Assembly: GCA_910586095.1 (NCBI GenBank) | Contig: CAJUHQ010000012.1 | Location: 15,900 to 42,410, forward strand | Direction: 5' to 3' | DNA length: 26,511 nt | Source of the DNA: an uncultured Lachnospiraceae bacterium | GTDB taxonomy: Bacteria > Bacillota > Clostridia > Lachnospirales > Lachnospiraceae | Part shown: in pieces, positions 14,795 through 24,401 of the stretch | How the letters are laid out: every line of letters begins with the position of its first letter | Position numbering within the stretch: the first letter of the stretch is position 1 | Notes under the pieces: model-generated | What the model saw: the letters and a program-made list of their open reading frames with translations, nothing else | Database searches by the model: none | What the model was told of the DNA's origin: nothing | Made by a program: the position numbers and the translations under genes

Positions 14795-16540
14795 TTATAG
14801 ATGTGTTTCCACTATCTGCCCATTATCTACTTTATAAATAATGTCACATTTTTCGATGGTATTGAGTCTATGTGCAATAATCACCATTGTCTTTTTGCCA
14901 TGAAAACTGTTAATTGCCTCCATCACTGCCGCCTCCGTCTCATTGTCCAGGGCTGAGGTTGCCTCATCAAACACAAGAATCGCAGGATTGTGGTATAGCG
15001 CACGCGCAATGCCAAGGCGCTGACGCTGTCCTCCTGAAAGTCGCACACCTCTGTCACCGATTGCCGTGTCCAATCCTTCAGGCAATGTCTGAATAAACGT
15101 TTTTAGCTGTGCCTCCTCCAATGCCTCCCACACTCTGTCGTCATCAATTTCATCATCGGCAATACCAAACGCAATATTGTTGCGAATAGGCTCATCCACC
15201 AGATAAATAGACTGTGGGATATATCCAATCTGTGCAAGCCACGCTGGATAGTTCTCAAACACATCTACACCATCACAAGTGATTGTCCCTTGTTGTGCTT
15301 TTAAGAGTCCTAGTAAAATATCTACTATTGTTGACTTACCCGCGCCCGAAGGCCCCATAATTCCAACCGACTTCCCGCAAGGCACCTCCATATGGGCACT
15401 CTCAAAGATTGGCGTGTCAGTATTAGGATAAGCATATCGAATATTGTCTAATACAATCTTGTCATTGAGAGCGATCTTTACATCGGGATTATAGGCTTCT
15501 ATAGTCTTGCTGCCCATCCGTGAGATCTCATTCATATTCATATTTTCATACACATAATCCAAGCTTGATTGTGCGTAGGCTACCTCTGTTATATACGTAT
15601 TGATTCGATTGACACAAGGCATTAGACGGATCGCCGCCGCTCCAAATACAGCCAGTATTGGAACTAATTTTGAAAATGCATTTCCCGCTAGAATATAGGC
15701 CAATAAATACCCTAAAATACTACAGATAAAAATCGTTTCAATAAACATTCTAGGCATACTATTCATAACCGAATAGCGTTTTGAAATGGTAGCTCCCACC
15801 ACTCCTGTGCTCTCATAGTTATCCGCAAAAAAAGCCTCTCTGTGAAGCACTTTAACATCCTTAATCCCATAGATAGCCTCGATTCTCCACTTGGCAATTC
15901 TAGACTGAATCGCTTGATTTTGCTTGCCTAACTTTCCTAATTTTGGTTTTAGTATTTTCATTAACAGCAGCGTCAAAGTGACAAATACACATACCAAAAA
16001 CGCGGTCATCTTCCAGTCTGACAAGATCAAAACGGAACACAACATCAAAAAGACAATGCCCTCCGATACAAGTGAAATCAAAGCCATAATCATATTAAAC
16101 ACATTAGGAATATCACTGTCTGTCAAGCGAAATACAGTTGGGATATCTGCATCTAGATAAAATTCATATGGCCTGTTTAAAAACTCTCGCAAAACTCTGC
16201 TAATCAACTGATTTTTGCTCATGGTAATAAACTTTGTCTGTTCGTTGACAAGTAGCAACAGATACGAATTCTTGATAATATAGATCCCCATCATCAGCAC
16301 CAAAAGCGCTATAATCAGTGTACGTGAATCGGAGATGGAAACCATCTGACAAAAAACCTGCACATATTGATTTTCCATAATCGAATCGCTGTCCATAATC
16401 ACGCCTACCACTGGAAAAAGAGCAGAGACACTCAATGTTTCCAACAATCCTCCAACAAAGATCATAATTCCCAAAAACACAAACTTCATCTTCTGCTTTC
16501 GGTCAAAAATATAACTCAACTTTTTAATAATTTGTTTCAT
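14795..16540 (-). CDS. ABC exporter, fused membrane and ATPase domains (PglK/MsbA-type flippase)
   Basis: A 581-residue half-transporter. About six membrane helices span residues 20-310, followed by a nucleotide-binding domain with Walker A GPSGAGKST (396-404), signature LSGGQ (501-505), Walker B ILVFDE (521-526) and the H-loop His557. It should work as a homodimer. Size and layout match lipid-linked-oligosaccharide flippases such as PglK, and the location among glycosyltransferases supports that. It is the only candidate exporter in the window; no Wzx or Wzy type protein is seen. ATG has AGAGG about 10 nt upstream and begins 39 nt after SGNH partner 2. Transporter class is certain; substrate inferred. 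Confidence 0.92.
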   Translation of the reverse strand: MKQIIKKLSYIFDRKQKMKFVFLGIMIFVGGLLETLSVSALFPVVGVIMDSDSIMENQYVQVFCQMVSISDSRTLIIALLVLMMGIYIIKNSYLLLLVNEQTKFITMSKNQLISRVLREFLNRPYEFYLDADIPTVFRLTDSDIPNVFNMIMALISLVSEGIVFLMLCSVLILSDWKMTAFLVCVFVTLTLLLMKILKPKLGKLGKQNQAIQSRIAKWRIEAIYGIKDVKVLHREAFFADNYESTGVVGATISKRYSVMNSMPRMFIETIFICSILGYLLAYILAGNAFSKLVPILAVFGAAAIRLMPCVNRINTYITEVAYAQSSLDYVYENMNMNEISRMGSKTIEAYNPDVKIALNDKIVLDNIRYAYPNTDTPIFESAHMEVPCGKSVGIMGPSGAGKSTIVDILLGLLKAQQGTITCDGVDVFENYPAWLAQIGYIPQSIYLVDEPIRNNIAFGIADDEIDDDRVWEALEEAQLKTFIQTLPEGLDTAIGDRGVRLSGGQRQRLGIARALYHNPAILVFDEATSALDNETEAAVMEAINSFHGKKTMVIIAHRLNTIEKCDIIYKVDNGQIVETHL

Positions 16541-16579
16541 TTGATGCTGCCTCTTTCCTTATCTATTCCCGTCTACGCG

Positions 16580-17650
16580 TTATTCTGTACTTTCATAGAT
16601 CGATTCATAATTATATTGTAAATAAAACTGTTTTTCTTCCTCTAGCCGTTGTAAATAATTTTCTTTTGTCAACAATCCTTCCCCAGAAGCAATCCACTGT
16701 AAAATCATACTATTGACCTGCGCTGAATAATGTTCTTTATCGCGATAGTAGTCCAGATTACATATCACATCATATTGATTGTTAAAATTGTACAACTTGA
16801 CATTAGGACACTCCAATAATAGCTCTGTAACCATCTGCTCCGCTGCAAACTGCCTATTCATCGAACCTTCCTGCTTCAAGGAATCCCAATAACAAATACT
16901 ATATGGTGTATAAAAAATATGGAATGTTGTGTCGGGATACTGGTTGACTAAAGATACAATATTTTCTGTGATATTATCATAGACCATGTGTTGTTCCTCT
17001 GTACCTAGAGTTGTTGGCATCCCTTGTTCCACATTGTTTCTGTCATACGTCTGCAAAATATAAGTCAGTCCTGTCTCCTTATCCCATGAAGAGTACGCGT
17101 CCATTGTCGTGCTAGGTTGTCCTGTAATCGTTCTCATAACATTGGTTAAAACTCCGTGATAAAAGATGGACTTATTAAATATATACTGCACATCATTCCA
17201 AGGATTATTATCATACAAATATGTGGGATATCCTTCATATTGCGTCCAGTCCTTTTCGCGAATCAATCCATTATAATCTAACGTCCAGACAATCGTTTCT
17301 ATCTGTTTATTGTATTGTAATGCCCGCTCCAAATTCTGAGAAAGCTCCTGGTATCCTGCCCCCGAAAAGGTTTCCTTTACACAACAAGTTCCCAGCAAAG
17401 CATCTAATTCACTCGGTTTAAAATTCTGCGCCATAGAAGTTCCTGTGATGATGGCATCATACTCAAAATGCCTTGAAATCCCATCATTTGTGTAGCGCTC
17501 GTCGTACAACCTATATGACACAAAGAAAAAAGGTTTATGAAAATGAAAATATGGATCAAAGACAAAGCAGACCACCGCAATCAACAAAATTGCTCCCAAT
17601 AAAGTTCCTATACATTTCTTACACCATTTTGCTGCATGCTGTTGTTCCAT
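16580..17650 (-). CDS. SGNH-like membrane protein, MBOAT partner 2
   Basis: About 356 residues. One N-terminal membrane segment (roughly 12-32) is followed by an extracellular domain with ITGTSMAQ as the Ser block and YRDKEHYS as the Asp-x-x-His block near residue 315-325. This is the SGNH/AlgX-like pattern seen beside MBOAT acyltransferases. It shares the architecture of the protein at 5993-7099 but little obvious sequence, so it probably serves a different acceptor or donor. ATG at 17650 is preferred because GGAGGTGA lies eight bases upstream; the frame extends to ATG 17668. It lies 60 nt after MBOAT 2 and before the ABC exporter. Confidence 0.72.
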   Translation of the reverse strand: MEQQHAAKWCKKCIGTLLGAILLIAVVCFVFDPYFHFHKPFFFVSYRLYDERYTNDGISRHFEYDAIITGTSMAQNFKPSELDALLGTCCVKETFSGAGYQELSQNLERALQYNKQIETIVWTLDYNGLIREKDWTQYEGYPTYLYDNNPWNDVQYIFNKSIFYHGVLTNVMRTITGQPSTTMDAYSSWDKETGLTYILQTYDRNNVEQGMPTTLGTEEQHMVYDNITENIVSLVNQYPDTTFHIFYTPYSICYWDSLKQEGSMNRQFAAEQMVTELLLECPNVKLYNFNNQYDVICNLDYYRDKEHYSAQVNSMILQWIASGEGLLTKENYLQRLEEEKQFYLQYNYESIYESTE

Positions 17651-17710
17651 CGCTTTTCTCACCTCCATCGATAAACCCTGTCCATCTTCATTTTCTGTCT
17701 ACCAAGTCAC

Positions 17711-19186
17711 TTAAAAATTAAAATACAAAAATTCGCTGACTTCTGACAGCGACATAACACTCCATACCACCAAAAAAGTAATTACTGCAATCTTTCTATT
17801 GGTATAACGCATTGTCGCAACCTTTTCTTGTGTGTTTCGCATGGTAAAAGATGCCATAACCGCCACCACTGTAAAAAGGACCACAAAAAACCACGGTTGC
17901 GTCTCAATCAATGAACCAAATCCTGCCCGATAGAGAATCTTCATTTCAATCATATCTTGAAACTGGTCTGTGATCGGTGCATAAATAGCTCCAAATCCTC
18001 CGTGAAACAGCCTGTCCCACAATTGCTTTGCCTGTTTAATCGACTCTGCGCGAAAGAGGCTCCATGCAAATGTAGAAAAAAGAAATGTCATGCCAATCCG
18101 AAGTATTTTGGGCACTTTTTTATATAGTTTATCAAAAATCTTGTTGAGTACATTGGCAACTCCATTCATCATTCCCCACAAAATAAACGTCCAGTTTGCT
18201 CCATGCCATACCCCACTCACAAAAAATACCACTAGTATATTGAGATATGTCCGACCAGTTCCGCGTCTGCTACCACCGAGTGGAATATAGACATACTTTG
18301 TAAAAAATCGGGTCAATGTCATGTGCCATCTATCCCAAAAACTGACAATAGAGTCCGCTTTATAAGGAGAATTAAAGTTCACAGGCAACTCGATATTAAA
18401 CAGATACCCTATTCCGTATGCCATATCACAATACCCGCTAAAATCAAAATAAATTTGCATCGAATAGCAAACCATAACCAAAAGAGCACTTGGTGTATTG
18501 AGATCACCAATACTTTGATACCCTATTGTAACCACCTTTGAAAAGGTATCTGCAACTAGTACTTTCTTTGCGAGTCCCAGCGAAAATGCATAGATTCCTT
18601 TGCTAAAACAAACTGCATTAATCCGTTTTTTGTTCATATCCCGCAATTGTGGAATCAACTCATCATGATACACAATCGGTCCTGCAATCAGTTGTGGAAA
18701 AAAAGAAACATAGGCGGCATATTCTACTAAACTATACTTTTCACAGTCCCTTTTATAGCTATCAATCACATAGGAGAGTTGTTGAAATGTATAAAAACTA
18801 ATACCAAGCGGAAGCACAATACGCAAAAACCCAATATCTGTTCCAAAAATAGCATTGATGTTCTCAATAAAAAAGTCGTAATACTTACAATAAAATAGTA
18901 TTCCTAAATTGAGTAGCAGTCCCATTATTAGACACACGCGGCGCCATTTATTCTTTGCGGTTCTTGACATCATCTCCACCAACAAGAAATTGAGCAAAAT
19001 ACTCACTACTAGCAAGGCAAGATAACGCATGCTGACAGGCTGATAGTCATAACCATAAAACAGCAATGACAACACAATTAACCAGCAAAGTGCAAGTTTA
19101 TGTTTTTTTATAGAATTCAATCCATAATACCCTGCCAAAACTAGCGGCAGAAACAGGAAAATAAAAACATAGGAATTAAATAACAT
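17711..19186 (-). CDS. MBOAT-family membrane O-acyltransferase 2 (AlgI-like)
   Basis: A 491-residue polytopic enzyme from ATG 19186, which gives the usual MLFNSYVFIFLFLPLV start behind GAGGGAGAAGG. An upstream in-frame start at 19228 would overlap the DUF6056 gene by 32 nt and lacks this fit. Signature blocks: FWDRWHMTL (His288), YVYIPLGGSRRG after it, and SGVWHGANW (His328, expected catalytic His). It should O-acylate an extracellular glycan, with the SGNH protein downstream as partner. It differs clearly from MBOAT 1 in both signature blocks. Acyl donor is not evident; acetyl-CoA is common in the AlgI group. Confidence 0.93.
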   Translation of the reverse strand: MLFNSYVFIFLFLPLVLAGYYGLNSIKKHKLALCWLIVLSLLFYGYDYQPVSMRYLALLVVSILLNFLLVEMMSRTAKNKWRRVCLIMGLLLNLGILFYCKYYDFFIENINAIFGTDIGFLRIVLPLGISFYTFQQLSYVIDSYKRDCEKYSLVEYAAYVSFFPQLIAGPIVYHDELIPQLRDMNKKRINAVCFSKGIYAFSLGLAKKVLVADTFSKVVTIGYQSIGDLNTPSALLVMVCYSMQIYFDFSGYCDMAYGIGYLFNIELPVNFNSPYKADSIVSFWDRWHMTLTRFFTKYVYIPLGGSRRGTGRTYLNILVVFFVSGVWHGANWTFILWGMMNGVANVLNKIFDKLYKKVPKILRIGMTFLFSTFAWSLFRAESIKQAKQLWDRLFHGGFGAIYAPITDQFQDMIEMKILYRAGFGSLIETQPWFFVVLFTVVAVMASFTMRNTQEKVATMRYTNRKIAVITFLVVWSVMSLSEVSEFLYFNF

Positions 19187-19196
19187 GCCTTCTCCC

Positions 19197-20558
19197 TCAA
19201 TACTCGGTCCATTCACTTCGCGGTACACCCACTAGACTCTCTAGATCATAATACTCACGATATAGCGAGCATCCCCAGCTCTCTGGATCTTCATCGACAT
19301 CATTTTTAAATAAAAAGCTGTATCGCGTCTGAAACTCAGGTCGCAGCATTGGCACAGTCAAATTGTAATTGCCCTGGGCCTTTTGCTCTACAATATAAGC
19401 TTCTCTCTCATCAATCTCACGCCGAATCCTTACAAGATCCGCTCCGTTTTCAAAGTAGGAAAAAAACATCGCTATAGAAAATACTATAATTCCTCCATAT
19501 TTGCAGGCAGTCAAAAACATCTCTTCTTTTGGTATATACCAAATTGCCTGCACACAAGCAATCGTCATAAAAATACCTGCTCCAAAATATGCTCTGTCCA
19601 TTGGTGGAGATGTCAAAATCAACGCATAAGCTGTCATAATGCTTACTATCGCATAAACGACAGCATTTTGAAGCTCCCACCACTTCTTTCCTCGCAAAAT
19701 CAAAAATACTACTAAAATAATAGTCACAGCAAGCATTAGAAATAGATATGTGTTAATTGCAGTATTGATTTTTAAAAAACGCCCCACATATGCCATGATA
19801 CCACTATGTTCTTCATCTTCTTTCATCAGCGCACCACGAAGGCGATTGCCTGGCGCCATCACCATGAACAATAAGCCTGTTAGCATCCCACAAATCCCTG
19901 TGATGCTCCATATTGTCCACTTCTTATTGTGGTAATAAAAAACGGCTGCAAAAAACAACACCAGCAAAAGACCGCCACCTGATGTATTCTCATTGCACCA
20001 GCCGCCCAACACGCCAAAAAAGAAAAGTCCTACAGACACCCATATGCTGTACTTATTTGTTGTACTATGTTTGGTCTGATACCGATACAATGTGACAAAT
20101 CCTAAAATAATTGTTGAACCCCACAAATAATTGCAAGCGCCACTCTCCCACAATACGGTCTGATCGAACGACACTCCAAATTGCCACACCATAAGATTAA
20201 TCAACACATAAGCTGCCACATCATACTGTTTTCTTCCTTCAATATTCCAATAAATTAGCAGCATTAACACAACAAAGCAAATACTATTGCAAACATTAAA
20301 TACTCCTTTTGGCATAATCAAAAAACAGCGCATAATCATCTGAACTACTGTGCGACCATTCCACGTCATATAATTCTCATACTCTGCCCTAAAAAGGTCA
20401 AACAAAGAGTGATAGGTAGGTCCTGGCATCAGTTCATCCGACATTGGTGGTGTCAAACAATTATATACTAAAATTGCCAAAAAACTGGCCACAATCGCCA
20501 AATAAAATATCCATTGTCTCTTTTTTGTTTTGAAATCCTCTTTCACGTTGTCCCCCAT
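19197..20558 (-). CDS. DUF6056-family polytopic membrane protein
   Basis: A 453-residue protein with about ten hydrophobic segments and a hydrophilic C-terminal tail from about residue 375. TPPMSDEL and NYMTWNGRTVVQ in the first loop, then SGACNYLWG and GGWCNENT, fit DUF6056. Members are found in glycan loci and have the layout of GT-C-like membrane transferases, with an acidic residue in the first outer loop, but I know of no proven activity. Start ATG 20558 is weakly supported (AAAGG 12 nt upstream); a GTG four codons later is possible. It lies 20 nt after the GT2 and 10 nt before MBOAT 2. Confidence 0.75.
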   Translation of the reverse strand: MGDNVKEDFKTKKRQWIFYLAIVASFLAILVYNCLTPPMSDELMPGPTYHSLFDLFRAEYENYMTWNGRTVVQMIMRCFLIMPKGVFNVCNSICFVVLMLLIYWNIEGRKQYDVAAYVLINLMVWQFGVSFDQTVLWESGACNYLWGSTIILGFVTLYRYQTKHSTTNKYSIWVSVGLFFFGVLGGWCNENTSGGGLLLVLFFAAVFYYHNKKWTIWSITGICGMLTGLLFMVMAPGNRLRGALMKEDEEHSGIMAYVGRFLKINTAINTYLFLMLAVTIILVVFLILRGKKWWELQNAVVYAIVSIMTAYALILTSPPMDRAYFGAGIFMTIACVQAIWYIPKEEMFLTACKYGGIIVFSIAMFFSYFENGADLVRIRREIDEREAYIVEQKAQGNYNLTVPMLRPEFQTRYSFLFKNDVDEDPESWGCSLYREYYDLESLVGVPRSEWTEY

Positions 20559-20578
20559 TGATTTGTGTACCTTTATTG

Positions 20579-21613
20579 CTATCTACTCTTGCATCGAATA
20601 GGTATAATCATTTGCTCATAGACCTTATTGACTGTACAATACAGCCACGGACTACACAAAAATAAATTCATTCGCACTACATCCCCGCGTCCACCATAGG
20701 CTTTTGCATAGGCAGCTCTAATCTGACGCTTTTCTTTTTTCATCATTTCTACAAGATGTTTTGCATCATTTTTTGTCTTTTTATCAGAGGATAGCTTTAA
20801 ATAATATGACAATAATCTGCGATAAAAATAATAGGCTGCCATTTCACCCAATTGTACCGAAGCATGTTCTTTGATATATGAAATATGTTCTCGCCAAAAT
20901 GGAATTTCATCGCGAAACATACGCTGTGTATCGCGCTCATTCATAATGCTTCCTTTTCTGTCAAGCACATAATAATACAGGCAAGAATCAAGATAAACCC
21001 CTTTTGTAATCTTGCAAAATGCCTTTGTCGTATACATAATATCCTCAGAATTTTGCCCGACTGGAAATGTTTGTCCCTCCACAACCTGACGTGCAAACAA
21101 CTTGCTCCACACAGAATTGTATACAATATATCGATCATCTTCACCGATATACACACGCAATAGATCTTCCTTGTCAAACACAGTTACATGGTCACTACCT
21201 CCCAAAATGGTGTGATCTTGATAGACACGCGCATATCGGCAGATGGCTACCTGTGCATTGTGATTGACGCAGGCTTTATACATCCTCTCATACATCTGTG
21301 GTTCAATCCAGTCATCACTGTCAACATATCCAATATATGCCCCCGTTGCAATCGCCAAACCAGCATTTCGCGCATCGGATAATCCGCCATTTTTTTTATG
21401 AACCACCTTGATACGGCTGTCCTGCGTTGCATACAAATCACACATGCTAGATGATGCATCTGTTGAACCATCATCCACCAGAATAATCTCTAATTTTTTA
21501 TAGGTCTGACATCGTATAGAATTCACACACCGCTCTAAATATTGCTCCATATTGTACACTGGAACAATAATAGATATCCACTCATTCTCGTTCACAAACG
21601 TCCCCATTCTCAT
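20579..21613 (-). CDS. Family 2 glycosyltransferase (GT-A fold)
   Basis: A typical GT2 of up to 344 residues: ISIIVPVYNMEQYL near the start, LVDDGSTDASS (the UDP-sugar Asp pair), GGLSDARNAG, and YVDSDDW as the DxD metal site. The C-terminal third is basic and may be membrane-associated. It transfers a sugar from a nucleotide donor on the cytoplasmic face; the sugar cannot be named. The frame begins 32 nt inside the end of the GT11 gene. The exact start is uncertain: ATG 21613, ATG 21607 and a GTG at 21595 are all open, none with a strong ribosome site, which suggests coupling to GT11 translation. Confidence 0.9.
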   Translation of the reverse strand: MRMGTFVNENEWISIIVPVYNMEQYLERCVNSIRCQTYKKLEIILVDDGSTDASSSMCDLYATQDSRIKVVHKKNGGLSDARNAGLAIATGAYIGYVDSDDWIEPQMYERMYKACVNHNAQVAICRYARVYQDHTILGGSDHVTVFDKEDLLRVYIGEDDRYIVYNSVWSKLFARQVVEGQTFPVGQNSEDIMYTTKAFCKITKGVYLDSCLYYYVLDRKGSIMNERDTQRMFRDEIPFWREHISYIKEHASVQLGEMAAYYFYRRLLSYYLKLSSDKKTKNDAKHLVEMMKKEKRQIRAAYAKAYGGRGDVVRMNLFLCSPWLYCTVNKVYEQMIIPIRCKSR

Positions 21614-22487
21614 CTAAAAAGATCCAATTTTCCCAATCGCACAATCGCTTTTGTATCACAATTTTCTCATAGTTGTCATGACGAAGCGGGCGCAACATCA
21701 ACTTGTCTGGTTTGGAATTTAGCCTTGCTCCCCACATACTAAATGTACTATTAGCACAAATGTGATGTTTGCATTGACTCATAAGTTGCATATCAAACAG
21801 GCTGTTATCTCCATCATTCCAATCTACAATACGAATAGTATTTCCCTGATAGTGCTTTTTTACATACTCTATATCATCAGAAAAAATATAATATATCGGA
21901 TCTGCGACATGTTGCGCAATATAGCGCATTGCTCCCTCATAATAGCGCTCAGTACAAATCCCCATATAGCGCGCACCATCAGCCACTGTTAGATAATCTT
22001 TGCGCCGAATATGCACACTGACTGCGTTCTCTGTCTCCATTTGCTTCATACATTGTATATTTTTAGGATTGTCACTTCTTGGAAACACAATTTTTGTGCG
22101 AAGGTGTTCCAAAATATCATGATAATATCGCTCACATTCCCAAAATCCATAAAGATACACATCATCCATGTCAAAAATCTCTGGCATGTACTCTGCTGTT
22201 TCTTTCACTGTCTTGTTCTGTCTGCCACATAACTTTCTGCGCACTCTGTCCCAAATCTTCATGCGATTATCCAAAAGTGCCATTCGCTCTTTTTGTGTGG
22301 CTACTTCATAGTCAAGTCCTTCAAAACGATCTAGCTCCAGTTTGCGCCATTCTCTATCATCACCCGTAGCATCTGTATAAGCATACAGATCCAGCTTTAC
22401 CGTTTTCCCAAGGCTCTTTAATTTCTCATACAGCGCATATTGATATAATTGGTTGCCCAATCCACCCATTACATGAATCAGAATCAT
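21582..22487 (-). CDS. GT11 alpha-1,2-fucosyltransferase-like enzyme
   Basis: A 301-residue protein with canonical GT11 features: MGGLGNQLYQYA (7-18), HIRRKDY (159-165) and the later ANSTFSMWGA. Family enzymes transfer L-fucose from GDP-fucose in alpha-1,2 linkage, for example to galactose. No GDP-fucose synthesis gene is in the window, so the donor must come from elsewhere. ATG has AAGGAGGG a few bases upstream, among the best ribosome sites here, and follows a 187-nt gap, so this may begin a transcript. The end overlaps the GT2 gene. Confidence 0.9.
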   Translation of the reverse strand: MILIHVMGGLGNQLYQYALYEKLKSLGKTVKLDLYAYTDATGDDREWRKLELDRFEGLDYEVATQKERMALLDNRMKIWDRVRRKLCGRQNKTVKETAEYMPEIFDMDDVYLYGFWECERYYHDILEHLRTKIVFPRSDNPKNIQCMKQMETENAVSVHIRRKDYLTVADGARYMGICTERYYEGAMRYIAQHVADPIYYIFSDDIEYVKKHYQGNTIRIVDWNDGDNSLFDMQLMSQCKHHICANSTFSMWGARLNSKPDKLMLRPLRHDNYEKIVIQKRLCDWENWIFLDENGDVCERE

Positions 22488-22546
22488 GTGCCCTCCTTAG
22501 CTTAGACTATACTCATTAAAATTTTCTCGCACTTGAAGGCATATAA

Positions 22547-22576
22547 ATTTTACTTTAACCACTCTTTGTTGCACAA
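22547..22576 (-). promoter_or_regulatory. Possible promoter upstream of the GT11 gene
   Basis: On the minus strand TTGTGC (22571-22576), an 18-nt spacer and TAAAAT (22547-22552) sit about 60 nt before the GT11 start. The match is only moderate and the DNA is AT-rich, so chance is possible. Elsewhere in this 187-nt gap (22488-22674) there are a TTTTC/GAAAA stem just after the upstream stop and a CTGAAT/ATTCAG pair, but no member of the repeat families. Confidence 0.3.
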
Positions 22577-22674
22577 AACTACTTTGTTCCACAATTTTCC
22601 AAAATGGCTATCTGAATAGTAACACAATCCATTCAGAAGGTAAACACTTATACATTTTCTTTTATGAAAAGTTT

Positions 22675-24354
22675 CTAATACCGAAATCCTTCTTTCAATC
22701 CCTCTCTTCTCAATGTAATTTCTATCTTTCGTGGCACTGCTGGAAAAACATCATATCCCACCCTGTCACCACTTTGTGGATAATAAAAAGATATCCCTTC
22801 TACTGTAAATTGATTCATCTCATACCTGCCATAATCCTTTTGTCTACTATAATAGGCCTGTGTACTACTTCCAATTATATACTTTCCCAAAGAGAGAAGC
22901 TTCACACTTCCTGCAACCACCAAAAGAATACAGATCACTTTGCCTGTAAAAGACCACCATTTTGCAACATACTCTAAAACACTCCCTGCTGTTATTGTCA
23001 GTAACAACAGTACATATGCATATCCATAGCGCAAAAGTGGCGCGGAAAACAGCCAGAACAAAAATGAAACTGCTATCGTTATCCATACTAGAACTACATC
23101 TATTCTCTCTTTGTTTCTTTTGTGTAGGATACTTATACCTCCTATCACAAGACACAATAAATCCGCAAGAATCAAAAGTTTTTGGCTCGTAGAAAGTATT
23201 GTGCGAAACCATGTTGGAAACCATTGCCAAATGGGCAGTGTCACAAGAGAAGCGTCATTTAATCCCCTGCCCCATGTCTTGATTTCCGCTGCGTCGAGTG
23301 CTGCTGTTGCCGCTGGAATCTTCCAGTCCACATCAAAAAGATCTAGCGCAGGAAACGGATAGAGCAAATATCCTGACAAAAGAACGTTTCGTATAAGCCA
23401 CGGTGCAATGACTGCACTTCCTACAAACAAATAGCACACAATTTCCTTCCATTGTTTCTTTTGCAGCAATCTGTATGCTGGCTTAAGAACCAGCAATAAG
23501 ATCAACCCCGCTGTAAGTTTGAGTGAGACAGCAAACACCCCTCCCACACACAACAGCACATAGGGGGTAATATCTGCGTCTTTATCAAGATCTTGAACGC
23601 TTTTTTCAAAGTTGTTCTCCTCTATCTGTGACAGCCATTTAATCACCAAATAAAATATTGTACACATACTAGCATAATCAGATGCCGGAGCAGTAATTTC
23701 CCCATAGATTAATGTGAGATAATAAAGAGCCGCTATCCGCGCATAATCTGACAACATCAGTCTTTTTTGTTTCCACGCCTTGCCAATTTTTAAAGTTTCC
23801 AAACACAAAAGTAACGCCATAAATCCATTTACACAATGCATTGATTGTCCAAACAGCCACGGCATACTATAGAGAGCACTGAGCGCAAAAAAAGAACTAT
23901 TGTAGGCAAATCGCACATGGATATTGCCCAATCCCTTCACAATCCCATACTCCTCAATCCAACGAATACTCTGTGCATGATACAAATCCGAATCATAGTG
24001 CATATACCCGCGCGATGTGCAATACGCCCACAAACAGACAGTGATTAGCACGACTCCACTCCACATAGGGCTAGCCTTTTTTTTAGTTTTGATCCACTCT
24101 GCTAACTCTTTTCGACTTGCACACAATACTGCCACACAAAACACCCATAACACGCCATCCGCAAGTATTCCAACCCCACCAAAAAGACTCCAAACTTGTG
24201 CATACACTGTCGCCAAAACAATCCCCATAGCCACGATGCTTCCCAAATCGCAAATCCAATAGCTAGTCCATCTTCTAACAAGCCTCATGCAAAAAAAACC
24301 AAGGCCAAATAGAGTACTTCCTAAAAATATCCAATTTAACAAAACCAAAACCAT
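22675..24354 (-). CDS. Large polytopic membrane protein, LIC_10190-like
   Basis: About 559 residues with 10 or more hydrophobic helices. A conserved-looking loop at about 115-160 reads YMHYDSDLYHAQ and SIRWIEEYG, then GLGNIHVRFAYNSSFF. This pattern recalls the LIC_10190 family of membrane proteins, whose layout suggests a GT-C-like transferase or polymerase; the function is not established. The start is moved to ATG 24354 because GAGGG lies five bases upstream; the frame also reads from TTG 24387 without a ribosome site. The gap to asnB is then 47 nt. A role in polymerising or transferring the glycan is possible, since no Wzy is otherwise seen. Confidence 0.68.
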   Translation of the reverse strand: MVLVLLNWIFLGSTLFGLGFFCMRLVRRWTSYWICDLGSIVAMGIVLATVYAQVWSLFGGVGILADGVLWVFCVAVLCASRKELAEWIKTKKKASPMWSGVVLITVCLWAYCTSRGYMHYDSDLYHAQSIRWIEEYGIVKGLGNIHVRFAYNSSFFALSALYSMPWLFGQSMHCVNGFMALLLCLETLKIGKAWKQKRLMLSDYARIAALYYLTLIYGEITAPASDYASMCTIFYLVIKWLSQIEENNFEKSVQDLDKDADITPYVLLCVGGVFAVSLKLTAGLILLLVLKPAYRLLQKKQWKEIVCYLFVGSAVIAPWLIRNVLLSGYLLYPFPALDLFDVDWKIPAATAALDAAEIKTWGRGLNDASLVTLPIWQWFPTWFRTILSTSQKLLILADLLCLVIGGISILHKRNKERIDVVLVWITIAVSFLFWLFSAPLLRYGYAYVLLLLTITAGSVLEYVAKWWSFTGKVICILLVVAGSVKLLSLGKYIIGSSTQAYYSRQKDYGRYEMNQFTVEGISFYYPQSGDRVGYDVFPAVPRKIEITLRREGLKEGFRY

Positions 24355-24401
24355 AATAACCCTCAAAAAACACAGCAATTCTTTCAAAAACGCAGCAACT
24401 C

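Noticed and set aside
21582..21613. The 32-nt overlap of GT11 and GT2 suggested a frameshifted fusion.
   Set aside because: Both proteins are full length for their families and each has intact motifs; a late GT2 start or translational coupling explains the overlap.
22865..23230. 121-residue minus-strand frame inside the large membrane protein gene.
   Set aside because: It is the out-of-frame shadow of a clearly coding gene, with unlikely composition and no ribosome site.
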